The notes below the pieces were generated by a model. The model was not told the origin of the DNA. It worked only from the letters and a program-made list of their open reading frames with translations, and searched no databases. A stretch of DNA of 64,000 nucleotides from Bin87 sp965204685 (GTDB lineage: Bacteria; Chloroflexota; Dehalococcoidia; Lucifugimonadales; UBA3495). The stretch lies in the NCBI GenBank assembly GCA_965204685.1, contig OZ242004.1, positions 1,612,001 to 1,676,000 of the forward strand, written 5' to 3'. A program made the translations under genes and the position numbers. Below are positions 52,731-61,582 of this stretch, piece after piece (position 1 is the first letter of the stretch; every line of letters begins with the position of its first letter).

Positions 52731-53636
52731 TCAGTTTCCCGGCCTCACGGTGCGGGGATCCAGCAGGTCCCGCAACCCGTCGCCCAGCAGGTTGAAGCCC
52801 AGCACCGCGACGAATATGGCCGCTCCCGGCAGCAGCAACAGGCGGGGCGCGGTTTGCAGGTGGGGGCGGGCGTCGTTGAGCATGGCGCCCCATTCCGGCG
52901 TGGGCGGCTGCGCGCCCAACCCCAGGAAGTTCAGGCCGGCGATTCCCAGGATGATCCACCCCACGTCCAGCGATGCGATCACGATGATCGGCCCGAGGAT
53001 GTTGGGCGCGATGTGGCGGAGGATGATGCGCCGGTTGCCGGCTCCGGCGGCCCGCGCCGCCGTCACGTACTCCATCTGTCGCGCCCCCAGCGTGACCCCG
53101 CGAATGATGCGGGCGTGACCCACCCACCAGACCGCGCCGGCAGCCAGGAGCACGTTGAACAGGCCGGGTCCCAGCGCTCCGGCCACCGCCAGCGCCAGGA
53201 TCAGCGAGGGGAACGCCAGCAGCAGATCGACGACGCCCATCAGCGCCGTGTCCGCCCAGCCGCCGTGGTACCCGGACAGTATGCCTACCGTCAGCGCGAT
53301 GGTCATGCTCAAGGCCAGGGTGACGGCGGCGGCCAGCAGGGTCATGCGCGCGCCGTGAACGATCCGGCTGAAGGTGTCCCGACCCAGGTGGTCGGTACCC
53401 AGGAAGTGTCCCGCGGACGGTGGGAGCAAACGGTCGGGCAGGTTGATCTCGGTGGGATCATCCAGGGGAAGCCAGGGAGCCAGGATGCCAGTCAACAGCA
53501 GGGACACCACCAGGAACAGCCCCAGCGCGGTTCCCGGCTCCCGCAGCAGCGCGATCCAGCGCCGTCTGCTGCGGGCCCCGCCGGCGACGGCCATGACGGG
53601 GAAGCGTCCCCCGGAGCGCTCGGCATCAACTGCCAT
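52731..53636 (-). CDS. ABC transporter permease, DppC/OppC type
   Basis: 301 aa, ATG 53636, six bases after the stop of the DppB-type gene. N-terminal OppC_N helix (LGLFLVVSLLLTGILAPWLPLDDP), LGTDHLGRDTFSRIVHGARMTL, and the EAA loop EYVTAARAAGAGNRRIILRHIAPNILGPIIV, which docks to the ATPase. It ends LLGDGLRDLLDPRTV, the standard end of this family. Together with the partner permease it forms the membrane channel of a family-5 uptake system. No ATPase gene follows. Confidence 0.9.
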   Translation of the reverse strand: MAVDAERSGGRFPVMAVAGGARSRRRWIALLREPGTALGLFLVVSLLLTGILAPWLPLDDPTEINLPDRLLPPSAGHFLGTDHLGRDTFSRIVHGARMTLLAAAVTLALSMTIALTVGILSGYHGGWADTALMGVVDLLLAFPSLILALAVAGALGPGLFNVLLAAGAVWWVGHARIIRGVTLGARQMEYVTAARAAGAGNRRIILRHIAPNILGPIIVIASLDVGWIILGIAGLNFLGLGAQPPTPEWGAMLNDARPHLQTAPRLLLLPGAAIFVAVLGFNLLGDGLRDLLDPRTVRPGN

Positions 53637-53642
53637 CGCCCG

Positions 53643-54590
53643 CTACATCTCGTCCCGCCCGAAGCGCAGGCGCGGGTCGGCAACGCGCAGGGCAACGTCA
53701 GCGGCCAGGTTGACCAGCAGCACGACCACGGCGACGTAGGTCACGAACCCCTGCACCACGGGGTAGTCGCGGGTCAGGGCCGCGCCCACCATCAGCTGAC
53801 CCAAACCGGGCCAGGTGAAGATGGTCTCCACGATGACCGCGCCGCTGAGCAGGTACCCCAGGCTTACGCCGGTGGCTCCGATGGCCGGCAGCATCGCGTT
53901 GCGCAGGGCGTGCCTGAAGGCCACGGTTTGCTCAGACAACCCCTTGGCCTGCGCCGTTCGGATGTAGTCCTGTCCCAGGGTTTCCAGCATGCTGGCGCGG
54001 ATCAGCCGCATCAGCTGAGCCATGGGCGCGAGAGACAGCGCGATTGCCGGCAGCACGACCTGGGCGGGAGAGCCATAGCCCAGGGCCGGCAGCCAGGACA
54101 GTTTCACCGCGAAGAGGATGATCAGCCCGTAGGCCAGGACGTAGGAAGGCGCCGCCGCGCCCACCAGCGCCGCCAGTCGCGCAATTGCGTCCACCGGGCT
54201 GCCGCGTCGCCGGGCCGACAGTATGCCCACGGGCACGGCGACCAGCAGGGCCAGGCTCAGGGCGGCCGCGGTGAGCAGGGCCGTGGGGACGGTGCGGCGC
54301 GCCAGTTGGGCGGCCACGGGCTGCTCGGTGACGTAGGACCGCCCCATGTCGCCCGCCACGGCCCGGGACACCCAGCGAACGTATTGCATTGGCAACGGAG
54401 CGTCCAGGCCAAGCTCGACGCGCATGGCCTTCACCTCCGCCGGGCTGGGCAGCTGGCCGGGGTTGCGCTGGCGCAGCACAATCTCGGCCGGGTCTCCCGG
54501 CGCCAGGTTCAGGAGGACGAAGCTGACCGCCGAGATCCCCAGGAGCAGCAGCGGCAGCGTGGCCAGCCGTCGGACCAGGTATGCTCCCAT
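53643..54590 (-). CDS. ABC transporter permease, DppB/OppB type
   Basis: 315 aa, ATG 54590 (MGAYLVRRLATLPLLLLGISAVSFVLLNLAPGDPAEI), the usual N-terminus. EAA loop: YIRTAQAKGLSEQTVAFRHALRNAMLPAIGATG. Six helices; it ends VNLAADVALRVADPRLRFGRDEM, the typical end. It starts 40 bases after the second binding protein and is tightly joined to the DppC-type gene, so the four genes 58245 to 52731 are one operon behind the cobalamin riboswitch. Confidence 0.9.
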   Translation of the reverse strand: MGAYLVRRLATLPLLLLGISAVSFVLLNLAPGDPAEIVLRQRNPGQLPSPAEVKAMRVELGLDAPLPMQYVRWVSRAVAGDMGRSYVTEQPVAAQLARRTVPTALLTAAALSLALLVAVPVGILSARRRGSPVDAIARLAALVGAAAPSYVLAYGLIILFAVKLSWLPALGYGSPAQVVLPAIALSLAPMAQLMRLIRASMLETLGQDYIRTAQAKGLSEQTVAFRHALRNAMLPAIGATGVSLGYLLSGAVIVETIFTWPGLGQLMVGAALTRDYPVVQGFVTYVAVVVLLVNLAADVALRVADPRLRFGRDEM

Positions 54591-54630
54591 GCCGGTGGCG
54601 CTCCAAATCCACGGTGAATGCCGGGTTGCC

Positions 54631-56355
54631 TCACTCGGTCAGGCCGATGCGGTGGTCGAAGATATACACCCGGTGCGGGTGCGGCTCGAACCCGGTGACT
54701 CTTTCACTGACGCCGTACACCATGTAGGCGTGAGCTACCGGCAGGACTGCTATATCTTCGGTGACGACCGCCAGGGCCTCGCAGGCTATCCGCTTCCGCC
54801 CCTCCAGGTCGGACACGGCGCCAGCCGGCGCGACGATGTCGACCAGGCCGGAATTGTCGTAGTGCCCGTAGTTGTTGGCGGCGCTGCTCTCGGCGTCGGC
54901 TTCGAGGCCGACGAACTTGCTGACGTTCAGCACGGGATCCCCGGCGTCGACGACATTGTTGTACCACCCGAAGAGGTCCCAGGTCGGTTCCTTGACCGTG
55001 GACCATTCGGTGATCTGCACGTCGGCCCGAATGCCCACGTCGCCCAACATCGCTTGGGCGGCTTCTGCCATGATGGGCAGCTGGAACCGCTGGGGGTAGC
55101 CGCCGATGACGATCTCCAGCGGCTGTCCGTCCTTTTCGATAAACCCGTCGCCGTCGCTGTCGACGTAGCCAGCCTGGGACAGCAATTCACGGGCATGCGT
55201 TGGATCGAAGCCCGGTCCGGCCACGCCGGGGCAGGTCACCAGGGCTTCGGGGAGCAGATTGTCCGCGTATGATCCGGTTCCCGCCGGAGCGACCAGGCCG
55301 GCGATGCTCTGGCGGTCAATGGCGTGTGCCACCGCCTGACGAACCAACGGATCGGCCAACGTTCCCCGCTCGAAGTTGACCCACCACATCACCACCGAGG
55401 TGCCGATCCCCGCGGTCTGACTGCGGAGGCCGGGTTGGGCGTTGACGATCTCCACGCCTTCCGGAGAGAGGTTGATGGCGAAGTCGATATCGCCGGCCTG
55501 CAGCGCCAACTCCCGGCTGTTGGTGTCGGGGATAGCAATGTGATTGATGCCGGCCAGCGGAGGTTTTCCGCCCCAGTAGTCATCGTGGGCCACGCTTTCC
55601 AGGCGCTCCTCGATGGTGTACTTGGTGGGGATGTACGGCCCGGTCAGGGCACCGGCGTCGATGAAATTGCCCTCGCCGGCGGCGTCGGCGGCCGCCGCGT
55701 CGGTGATCGCGGTGGCGGGAGCCGTCAACAGGCCGGGCAACGTGGGTCGCGGCTCGGCCGTCGTCAGGATTATTGTGTTCGCATCTTTGACGGCGATGCT
55801 GTCAATGGCCAGCGAGTCCGCCGACGCCGGCGACAGGCGAATAACCCTCTCCAGTGAAGCTTTGACCGCCTCGGCATTCATCATAGCGCCGTTATGAAAG
55901 GCGACCCCTGACCGGAGTCCAATCTCCCACGTCAGCGGGTCGACCTGCACGGCGCCGGTGGCCAGCCATGGTTCCGGGCTCAGGTCGGCGGGAGACAGGC
56001 GGAACAGGTTTTCCGACATGCCCGACTGGCTGGCAACCCAGCCGCTCTCGACCGGATCCAGCGGAGTGCTCAGCCAGATAACGCCGGCGTTCAGCGTGGG
56101 ACGCTCTACTTCGGCAATCGCCGATGCCGACGTCTGCTGAACCTCGGCGGTCGGCGTCGCCGGACGCTCTGACGCTTGAGCAGGTTGTTGCGGAACGGCG
56201 GTTGCTGCCGGGAGCGCCTGCGATTGGGTAGCGGGAGGCGGTGGGACGTTTTCTGCCGGGGCGCTCGGAGCGCCGCAGGCCATCGCGACGGCCAACAGAA
56301 CCACCAATGCGCCCGGTATGAGCAATTTGATATGTTGTCTCAAAAAAATCGGCAT
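54631..56355 (-). CDS. family-5 extracellular solute-binding lipoprotein, second copy
   Basis: 574 aa, ATG 56355 with GGAGGACC upstream. Lipoprotein signal: FLRQHIKLLIPGALVVLLAVAMACG, Cys27 expected to carry lipid. A Pro/Ala-rich spacer (about 30-70) precedes the SBP_bac_5 domain (LNAGVIWLSTPLDPVESGW...SGMSENLFRLSPADLSPEPWLA). A Ca-binding-like loop DSDGDGFIEKDGQ lies near 410. It is a close paralog of the next gene upstream (56515-58245): the same layout through to FDHRIGL. It should capture substrate outside the cell for the permeases. Confidence 0.9.
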   Translation of the reverse strand: MPIFLRQHIKLLIPGALVVLLAVAMACGAPSAPAENVPPPPATQSQALPAATAVPQQPAQASERPATPTAEVQQTSASAIAEVERPTLNAGVIWLSTPLDPVESGWVASQSGMSENLFRLSPADLSPEPWLATGAVQVDPLTWEIGLRSGVAFHNGAMMNAEAVKASLERVIRLSPASADSLAIDSIAVKDANTIILTTAEPRPTLPGLLTAPATAITDAAAADAAGEGNFIDAGALTGPYIPTKYTIEERLESVAHDDYWGGKPPLAGINHIAIPDTNSRELALQAGDIDFAINLSPEGVEIVNAQPGLRSQTAGIGTSVVMWWVNFERGTLADPLVRQAVAHAIDRQSIAGLVAPAGTGSYADNLLPEALVTCPGVAGPGFDPTHARELLSQAGYVDSDGDGFIEKDGQPLEIVIGGYPQRFQLPIMAEAAQAMLGDVGIRADVQITEWSTVKEPTWDLFGWYNNVVDAGDPVLNVSKFVGLEADAESSAANNYGHYDNSGLVDIVAPAGAVSDLEGRKRIACEALAVVTEDIAVLPVAHAYMVYGVSERVTGFEPHPHRVYIFDHRIGLTE

Positions 56356-56514
56356 AATGGTCCTCCAAATGGATTTCGATGGGCAAAAATTCCGCTCTAC
56401 CGGCTCCGGTTATTTGCGGAGAGCGAGTGAAGCCGCACAGGTGTTTGACAGGCGTGTCCGAACACGGGCAAGCGAGTCTAGCAAGGACGCCGGCGGTTGT
56501 CAAAACATCGATGG

Positions 56515-58245
56515 TCACTTGCTCAGCCCAATGCGGTGGTCGAAGAAATAGAGGCTGGACGGGTGGGGTTCGAAACCGGTGACCCGTTCACTGACGCCAT
56601 ACACCATGTACACATGCGCCACCGGCAGAAACGCGCTTTCTTCCGTAACCACCGCCAGGGCCTCGCAGGCTATCTGTTTCCGATCCTCCAGGTTCGGCAA
56701 GGAGCCGGCCCGGGCCACGATGTTCACCAGTCCGGAATTGTCGTAATGCCCGTAGTTGTTGGCCCCGCTGCCGCTGGCGTCGGCTCGGAGACCGGCGTAC
56801 TTGCTGACGTTAAGCACCGGGTCTCCGGCTTCGACCACGTTGTTGTACCACCCGAAGAGATCCCAGGCCGGCTCCTTGACCACGGACCATTCGGTGATGA
56901 GCACCTCGGCCTTGATGCCGACGTCGGCAAGCATCGCTTGCGCGGCTTCGGCCATGATGGGCAGCTGGAACCGCTGGGGGTAGCCGCCGATGACGATCTC
57001 CAGAGGTTGGCCGTCCTTGTCAACGATGCCGTCGCCGTCGGTGTCGGCGTAGCCAGCTTCGGCCAACAGGGCGCGGGCCTGCTCAGGATCATAGCCCGGG
57101 GCGTTGACGCCCGGGCAGGATACCAGCGCTTCCGGCAGCAGGAGTTCCGCATACGAACCGGTGCCTTCGGGAGCGACCAGCCCGGCGATGCTTTCCCGGT
57201 CGATGGCTTGATCCACGGCCCGGCGCACCAGCGGGTCGGCCAGCGTCCCGCGCTCGAAATTCACCCACCACATGACGACGGAGGTACCGATGCCCGCGGT
57301 GCTACTGTGCATCCCCGGCTGGGCGTTGATGGTCTGGGCTCCTTCCGGTGATATGTTGATGGCTACGTCAATGTCCCCGGCCTGCAGCGCCAGTTCCCGG
57401 CTGTTGGTGTCGGGAATGGCGATGTGTTCGATGCCGGCCAAGGGAGGAGCGCCGCCCCAGTAATTGTCGTTGGCCACGCTGCTGAGGCGCTCTTTCTGGA
57501 TGTACTCGGTGGGAATGTAGGGGCCGGTCAGCGCGCCGGCGGCAATGAAATTGCCCTCTCCGGCGGCGTCCGCGGCCGCAGCATCGGTGATGGCGACGGC
57601 GGGGCCGGTCAACAGACCCGGCAGCGTGGGTTGCGGCTCCGTGGTGGTAACGGTGATGGTTTGGTCTCCCTTGACGGTCACGGTGTCGATGGTCAATGTT
57701 TCAGCCGACGCCGGCGACAATCTGACGGTCCGCTCCAGGGAAGCCTTGACCGCTTGAGCGTCCATCGCGGTTCCATTGTGGAACTTGACATCCGACCGAA
57801 GCTCGATTTCCCAGGTCAATGGGTCCACTTGCGTGGCGGCCGTCGCCAGCCATGGTTCGGGACTGAGGCTGGTCGCTGACAGTCGGAACAGGTTCTCAGA
57901 CATTCCCGATTGGTTGGCTACCCAACCGCTCTCCACCGGGTCCAGCGGACTATCCAGCCAAATGACGCCCGCCATCAGTGTGGGTCGGTCCACAGCGGTC
58001 GCAGCCGCCGGGGCGGCCGTTGGTTGCGCGGGAGACGATGACTCCGCAGGCTGAACCGGAGTGGCGGTCGCAACCGCCTGCTGAGGAACCGCCGGCGGGG
58101 CCGTTGCCTGGGGCGCGCTGCCAGCCGCCGGCGGGGCCGGCTCGCTGGTCGCGGCGGGGGATCCGCAGGCCACCGCCAGCAGGAACATCAGGCCCAGGCC
58201 TAATGGCAATGCAATTCTGAAAGTTTTCGACAGTACGTTAGGCAT
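56515..58245 (-). CDS. family-5 extracellular solute-binding lipoprotein, first copy
   Basis: 576 aa, ATG 58245 with GGAGGACAAAG upstream; a longer frame to 58446 runs through the riboswitch-linked terminator and is not coding. Lipobox LLAVACGSP, then a Pro/Ala/Gln spacer, then SBP_bac_5 (LMAGVIWLDSPLDPVESGWVANQSGMSENLFRLSATSLSPEPWL). Loop DTDGDGIVDKDGQ recalls EF-hand Ca sites. The family binds peptides, nickel or other chelates. As first gene behind the cobalamin riboswitch, cobalt chelates or corrinoids are the likely cargo (inference). Gap to the second copy is 159 bases. Confidence 0.9.
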   Translation of the reverse strand: MPNVLSKTFRIALPLGLGLMFLLAVACGSPAATSEPAPPAAGSAPQATAPPAVPQQAVATATPVQPAESSSPAQPTAAPAAATAVDRPTLMAGVIWLDSPLDPVESGWVANQSGMSENLFRLSATSLSPEPWLATAATQVDPLTWEIELRSDVKFHNGTAMDAQAVKASLERTVRLSPASAETLTIDTVTVKGDQTITVTTTEPQPTLPGLLTGPAVAITDAAAADAAGEGNFIAAGALTGPYIPTEYIQKERLSSVANDNYWGGAPPLAGIEHIAIPDTNSRELALQAGDIDVAINISPEGAQTINAQPGMHSSTAGIGTSVVMWWVNFERGTLADPLVRRAVDQAIDRESIAGLVAPEGTGSYAELLLPEALVSCPGVNAPGYDPEQARALLAEAGYADTDGDGIVDKDGQPLEIVIGGYPQRFQLPIMAEAAQAMLADVGIKAEVLITEWSVVKEPAWDLFGWYNNVVEAGDPVLNVSKYAGLRADASGSGANNYGHYDNSGLVNIVARAGSLPNLEDRKQIACEALAVVTEESAFLPVAHVYMVYGVSERVTGFEPHPSSLYFFDHRIGLSK

Positions 58246-58352
58246 CTTTGTCCTCCAGGACGTCCCGTAGTTTTCCGATGAACACCACCGCTCAAGCGAG
58301 TTCCAACTTCGCAGGATCAGCGGCACGGGAGCGCGGTCCGCGTTGGGACAGC

Positions 58353-58384
58353 AAAAGGCCCCGTCCGCACTGGGTGAACGGGGC
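58353..58384 (-). terminator. riboswitch-linked terminator in the leader
   Basis: On the minus strand GCCCCGT (58384-58378) and ACGGGGC (58364-58358) pair around a 13-nt loop, followed by CTTTTG. It lies between the B12 box and the first binding-protein gene, the usual place for an expression platform. Confidence 0.75.
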
Positions 58385-58469
58385 TCGTTTCCGGGCGTCC
58401 TGTTGGGCCGTTGCAGATTCGCAACCTGCCAACAGATCTGCTTCACTCGTTCCGCGAAGTGCAGCTAGA

Positions 58470-58660
58470 GTACTCCTGATGGCAGGCTTCCTGGCTGATG
58501 GCTGATAGCGACGCGTCTTCACCTTCCCATCCGCTGGGGCGGACAGTGGTTCTCATCGGCATCCTTTTCGGAGGATGCCGCAGGGAGAGCGTCTTGCCAA
58601 TTACAGTGGCGCGACCGCACCGGATTTTCACCGGATTTCCTTTTGTCCCGCGCTGTCCGA
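58470..58660 (-). promoter_or_regulatory. cobalamin (adenosylcobalamin-type) riboswitch
   Basis: Minus strand, 5' to 3': GGAAATCCGGTGAAAATCC then GGTGCGGTCGCGCCACTGT (58640-58602), the conserved first part; GCATCC...GGATGC variable stem; CCACTGTCC; GGGAAGGTGAAGACG (58527-58513); and the B12 box AGCCAGGAAGCCTGCC (58496-58481). All major landmarks are in the right order and spacing. When cobalamin binds, the terminator at 58353-58384 or ribosome access should shut off the transport operon. Confidence 0.9.
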
Positions 58661-58784
58661 CCGACTGCCGACTGATATCTGCAAAGGGTTGGAGCGACGG
58701 GCCACCAACAGGCACTGATTGGGATGTTCGGTTGTTAACGCTCGTAAGCTACCACGGCGGCCTCGGGCAGTCAACCTGGCGGAT

Positions 58785-58850
58785 CCCTCACGCGTACCCG
58801 GTTTGTCTTTTACATGGATGCACAGGATTTACAGGATGGATTCGACGATT
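58785..58850. repeat. GGATCCCTCACGCGTACCC / ACATGGATGCACAGGAT repeat
   Basis: GCGGATCCCTCACGCGTACCC is followed by TTTACATGGATGCACAGGAT and TTACAGGAT. The first part also occurs near 49929 and 59420, the second near 49966 and 59474. Non-coding. Confidence 0.7.
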
Positions 58851-59244
58851 GCAATGGCTCCTTTGGGATTGGATTTTGCAGGTGACTGGCGGTTGGTTTT
58901 TGCAGATGATTGGCGATTGGTTGGTTTTGACCAGGTTCCGGGAAGTGATCAGCCCCACGGCCGGGGGTAATGCGCTGGCTTTTTGCCCTCATTTTCCATG
59001 CCCACGGCATGGCGCGCTGTTGCGGGCGCGGCGACCCAGGAGACTACTCCGATTAGAATGGTCGGGGACAGTCTACTGCGGTACGGGTAGCGACTTGAAT
59101 GCTGATCGGATTTGGCCGTATGTTCTCGGAACCTGATCGGTAAGGGACAATCACCTGCGGGACACAGGATAGCACGGACGTTCTGAATGGGTCAAGGAGT
59201 TGGCTGGCATCACGGTACCCGGTTTCAAGAAGCAGCGGGACGTT

Positions 59245-59690
59245 TTACCGGGATAAGCAGGATGAACGGGATGTACAGGATGGTTCCAGTTTGGGCTTGA
59301 CGGGCGGCGGGCTCAACCCGGCACCCGCTCACCATCAGACGAGCGAGGGCCGCAGGTGACGAGATTTCTACCCCCGCATCAAGTGCGGGGTCGGAATGAG
59401 GATTCGAGTGAAAGTGGGTACGCATGAGGGCGGATCCCTCATGCGTACCCACTTTGCCGAGGAGGAACAATTCGCATGGATGCACAGGATGAACGGGATG
59501 ATTTGATGATGACAACCGGTCCGTCTTCGGAAACCATCCCATAGCTGCAAGATGAATGCCCCTTTTCCGTCGCTCTGCTGCCATTGGGGCGCCGTTACTG
59601 CCACCTTCGACCCTGAACCACGATAGCGCAGCGCATCAATCCAATCTTGTCCATCCTGACAATCCCGCCCATCCTGTTTATCCATGCCAA
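59245..59690. repeat. cluster of CAGGATG-type and palindromic repeats
   Basis: This stretch holds GGGATAAGCAGGATGAACGG (59250), ATGTACAGGATGG, the hairpin CCCCCGCATCAAGTGCGGGG (59371-59390), GGCGGATCCCTCATGCGTAC (59430), GCATGGATGCACAGGATGAA (59473) and, inverted, CATCCTGACAATCCCGCCCA and ATCCTGTTTATCCATGCC (59650-59690). The 1.1-kb gap 58661-59809 contains only such repeats and no credible gene. Confidence 0.7.
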
Positions 59691-59809
59691 ATACCTGGGG
59701 CGCTGCCAAAGTGGGCGCGTGCCCAGCCCTTTCGTCATTGCGCCCTAACGGTCTTGGCGGTATGATGATTCCAAGAGTTCCCAACGTCACACCGCCGCTC
59801 GAATAACCT

Positions 59810-60967
59810 ATGGCTGCTGATACCACTGCTGCTGAGAATCTCCGCACCGCCCTTTACGATACCCACGTAGCTCTTGGCGCCCGCATGGTGCCTTTCGGCG
59901 GCTGGGACATGCCGGTGCAGTACGAGGGAGTCATCGCCGAGGTGGCCGCGGTGCGCAACGCCGCCGGCTTGTTCGACGTCTCGCACATGGGCCGGCTGCA
60001 CATCGGCGGACCCAACGCGGCCAGTCTGCTGGACATTCTGCTCACCGGGTCCGCGTCCGGCCTGCGTATGGGCCGCGCCCGCTACTGCTTCATCTGCAAC
60101 GAGCGGGGCGGCGTCATCGACGACACCATCTTCTATCGTCTCTCCGAGGACGAATTCCTGCTCATCCCTAACGCCGGCAATCGGCCCGCCGTGAGCCTCT
60201 GGTTTGACCGCCAGCTTGCCCAGCACTTCGATGGGCGCGGGGTGCACATCACCGACCGCACCATGCTCACCGGCCTCCTCGCCGTGCAGGGGCCCAGCGC
60301 GGTGAACATCCTTGACCAACTTTGCGAGGACTTCAGCCCCGGCGCGCGCTTGGCCCGCAACCCGGGCCGTAGCCCCGCGCCGTCCCTGCTGCGCCCCTTC
60401 ACCTGGGGCCGCGGCCACATCGAAGGCCGCCGCGTGTTCATCGGACGCACCGGCTACACCGGAGGGGATGGGTTTGAGCTTGCCGTCGGGTCAGCCGACG
60501 TCGTGTCCATCTGGAACAAGCTGACCGAGGCCGGCGCGGTTCCCTGCGGCCTGGGAGCCCGGGACGTGCTCCGGTTGGAAGCCGGCCTCCCGCTGCACGG
60601 CCACGAGCTCACCGACACCATCACCCCCATCGAGGCCGGCTTCGGCCGGTTCGTGCGGCGCGACGGCGGCTACAACGGCGCCGACGTGCTGGACCACCAG
60701 CGGGTGTACGGGACCGAACGCCGCCTGATCGGATTGACCCTGCCGGGGCGCAGTTCCCCCCGCGCCGGTTACGACGTGCTGGCCGACGGCGAGGTGATCG
60801 GCACCGTGGCCAGCGGCAGCTACTCGCCCACCCTGGAGCGGTGCATCGCCACGGCTTTTGTCGACGCTGCCCACGCCGCCACCGACACGGTCCTCACCGT
60901 GGACATTCGCGGACGCCGCGCTGACGCCATCACGGTCGAACTGCCTTTCTACCAGCGGCCGAGCTAG
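59810..60967 (+). CDS. gcvT: aminomethyltransferase, glycine cleavage T protein
   Basis: 385 aa, ATG 59810 (MAADTTAAENLRTALYDTHVALGARMVPFGGWDMPVQY). GcvT marks: AGLFDVSHMGRLHIGGP, RARYCFICNERGGVIDDTIFYRL with the folate-site Asp, GRTGYTGGDGFELAV, and ARDVLRLEAGLPLHGHEL. The C-terminal barrel (SSPRAGYDVLADGEVIGTVASGSYSPTLERCIATAFV) is complete. It releases ammonia from the lipoyl-bound aminomethyl group and gives methylene-THF. gcvH follows 91 bases downstream; gcvP is not in the window. Confidence 0.95.
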   Translation: MAADTTAAENLRTALYDTHVALGARMVPFGGWDMPVQYEGVIAEVAAVRNAAGLFDVSHMGRLHIGGPNAASLLDILLTGSASGLRMGRARYCFICNERGGVIDDTIFYRLSEDEFLLIPNAGNRPAVSLWFDRQLAQHFDGRGVHITDRTMLTGLLAVQGPSAVNILDQLCEDFSPGARLARNPGRSPAPSLLRPFTWGRGHIEGRRVFIGRTGYTGGDGFELAVGSADVVSIWNKLTEAGAVPCGLGARDVLRLEAGLPLHGHELTDTITPIEAGFGRFVRRDGGYNGADVLDHQRVYGTERRLIGLTLPGRSSPRAGYDVLADGEVIGTVASGSYSPTLERCIATAFVDAAHAATDTVLTVDIRGRRADAITVELPFYQRPS

Positions 60968-61058
60968 CGCCGACCCGTCTCGCTATCATTGCGACCAGCG
61001 TGGCGCCCTCGGTCGCCAGAATCGTTGACTACCCTACCCTTGGGAGGTATCAGACAAA

Positions 61059-61448
61059 GTGAATCCCGAAGACCGCAAATACTCCAGGGAACACGAGTGG
61101 GCCCTGGTTGAGGATGCTGCCGCCGGAACCGTCCTGGTGGGCATCACCCACTACGCTCAGGACCAGTTGGGCGACGTGGTGTACGTGGAGTTGCCCGAGA
61201 CCGGCGCTCCCGTGGGGCACATGGCCAAGATGGGTGAGATCGAGTCCGTCAAAGCCGTCTCCGACCTGTATTCGCCCGTCAGCGGCGAGATCACCGAGGT
61301 CAACGGGCGCCTGGCCCAGGAGCCCGAACTGGTCAATAACGATCCCTTCGGCGACGGCTGGATGCTGCGGGTCCGCATGAGCGATCCCGCTGAGCTGGAC
61401 GCGCTGCTCGACGCCGGCGGGTACAACGAGTACCTGGGCGGCCTTTAG
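61059..61448 (+). CDS. gcvH: glycine cleavage system H protein
   Basis: 129 aa from GTG 61059 with GGGAGG eleven bases upstream. NPEDRKYSREHEWAL...VGITHYAQDQLGDVVYVELPETGAPV is the typical GcvH N-terminus, and GEIESVKAVSDLYSPVSGEI carries the lipoyl-lysine (Lys about 66). The end DPFGDGWMLRVRMSDPAELDALLDA...YNEYLG is complete. It shuttles the aminomethyl group between P, T and L proteins. Confidence 0.95.
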   Translation: MNPEDRKYSREHEWALVEDAAAGTVLVGITHYAQDQLGDVVYVELPETGAPVGHMAKMGEIESVKAVSDLYSPVSGEITEVNGRLAQEPELVNNDPFGDGWMLRVRMSDPAELDALLDAGGYNEYLGGL

Positions 61449-61582
61449 CCCGAACCGGACGACGGGAACGGCTCCCGGTGACCACCCGGCAGTATCAACA
61501 GGCCAGCGCGCATTTTCTGGCGCCGGCCAGACAGGAACTGGCCGTCAGAAAGTACCTGCATTGCGGCTAACGATCGTTGGCA

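Noticed and set aside
52542..54617. 691-aa plus-strand frame opposite the permeases
   Set aside because: Gln/His/Arg-rich sequence typical of the antisense of GC-rich membrane protein genes; the minus strand has conserved permease motifs.
58245..58446. Longer N-terminus for the first binding protein
   Set aside because: The extension would translate the riboswitch terminator and lacks a signal peptide; the start at 58245 has a strong ribosome site and lipoprotein signal.
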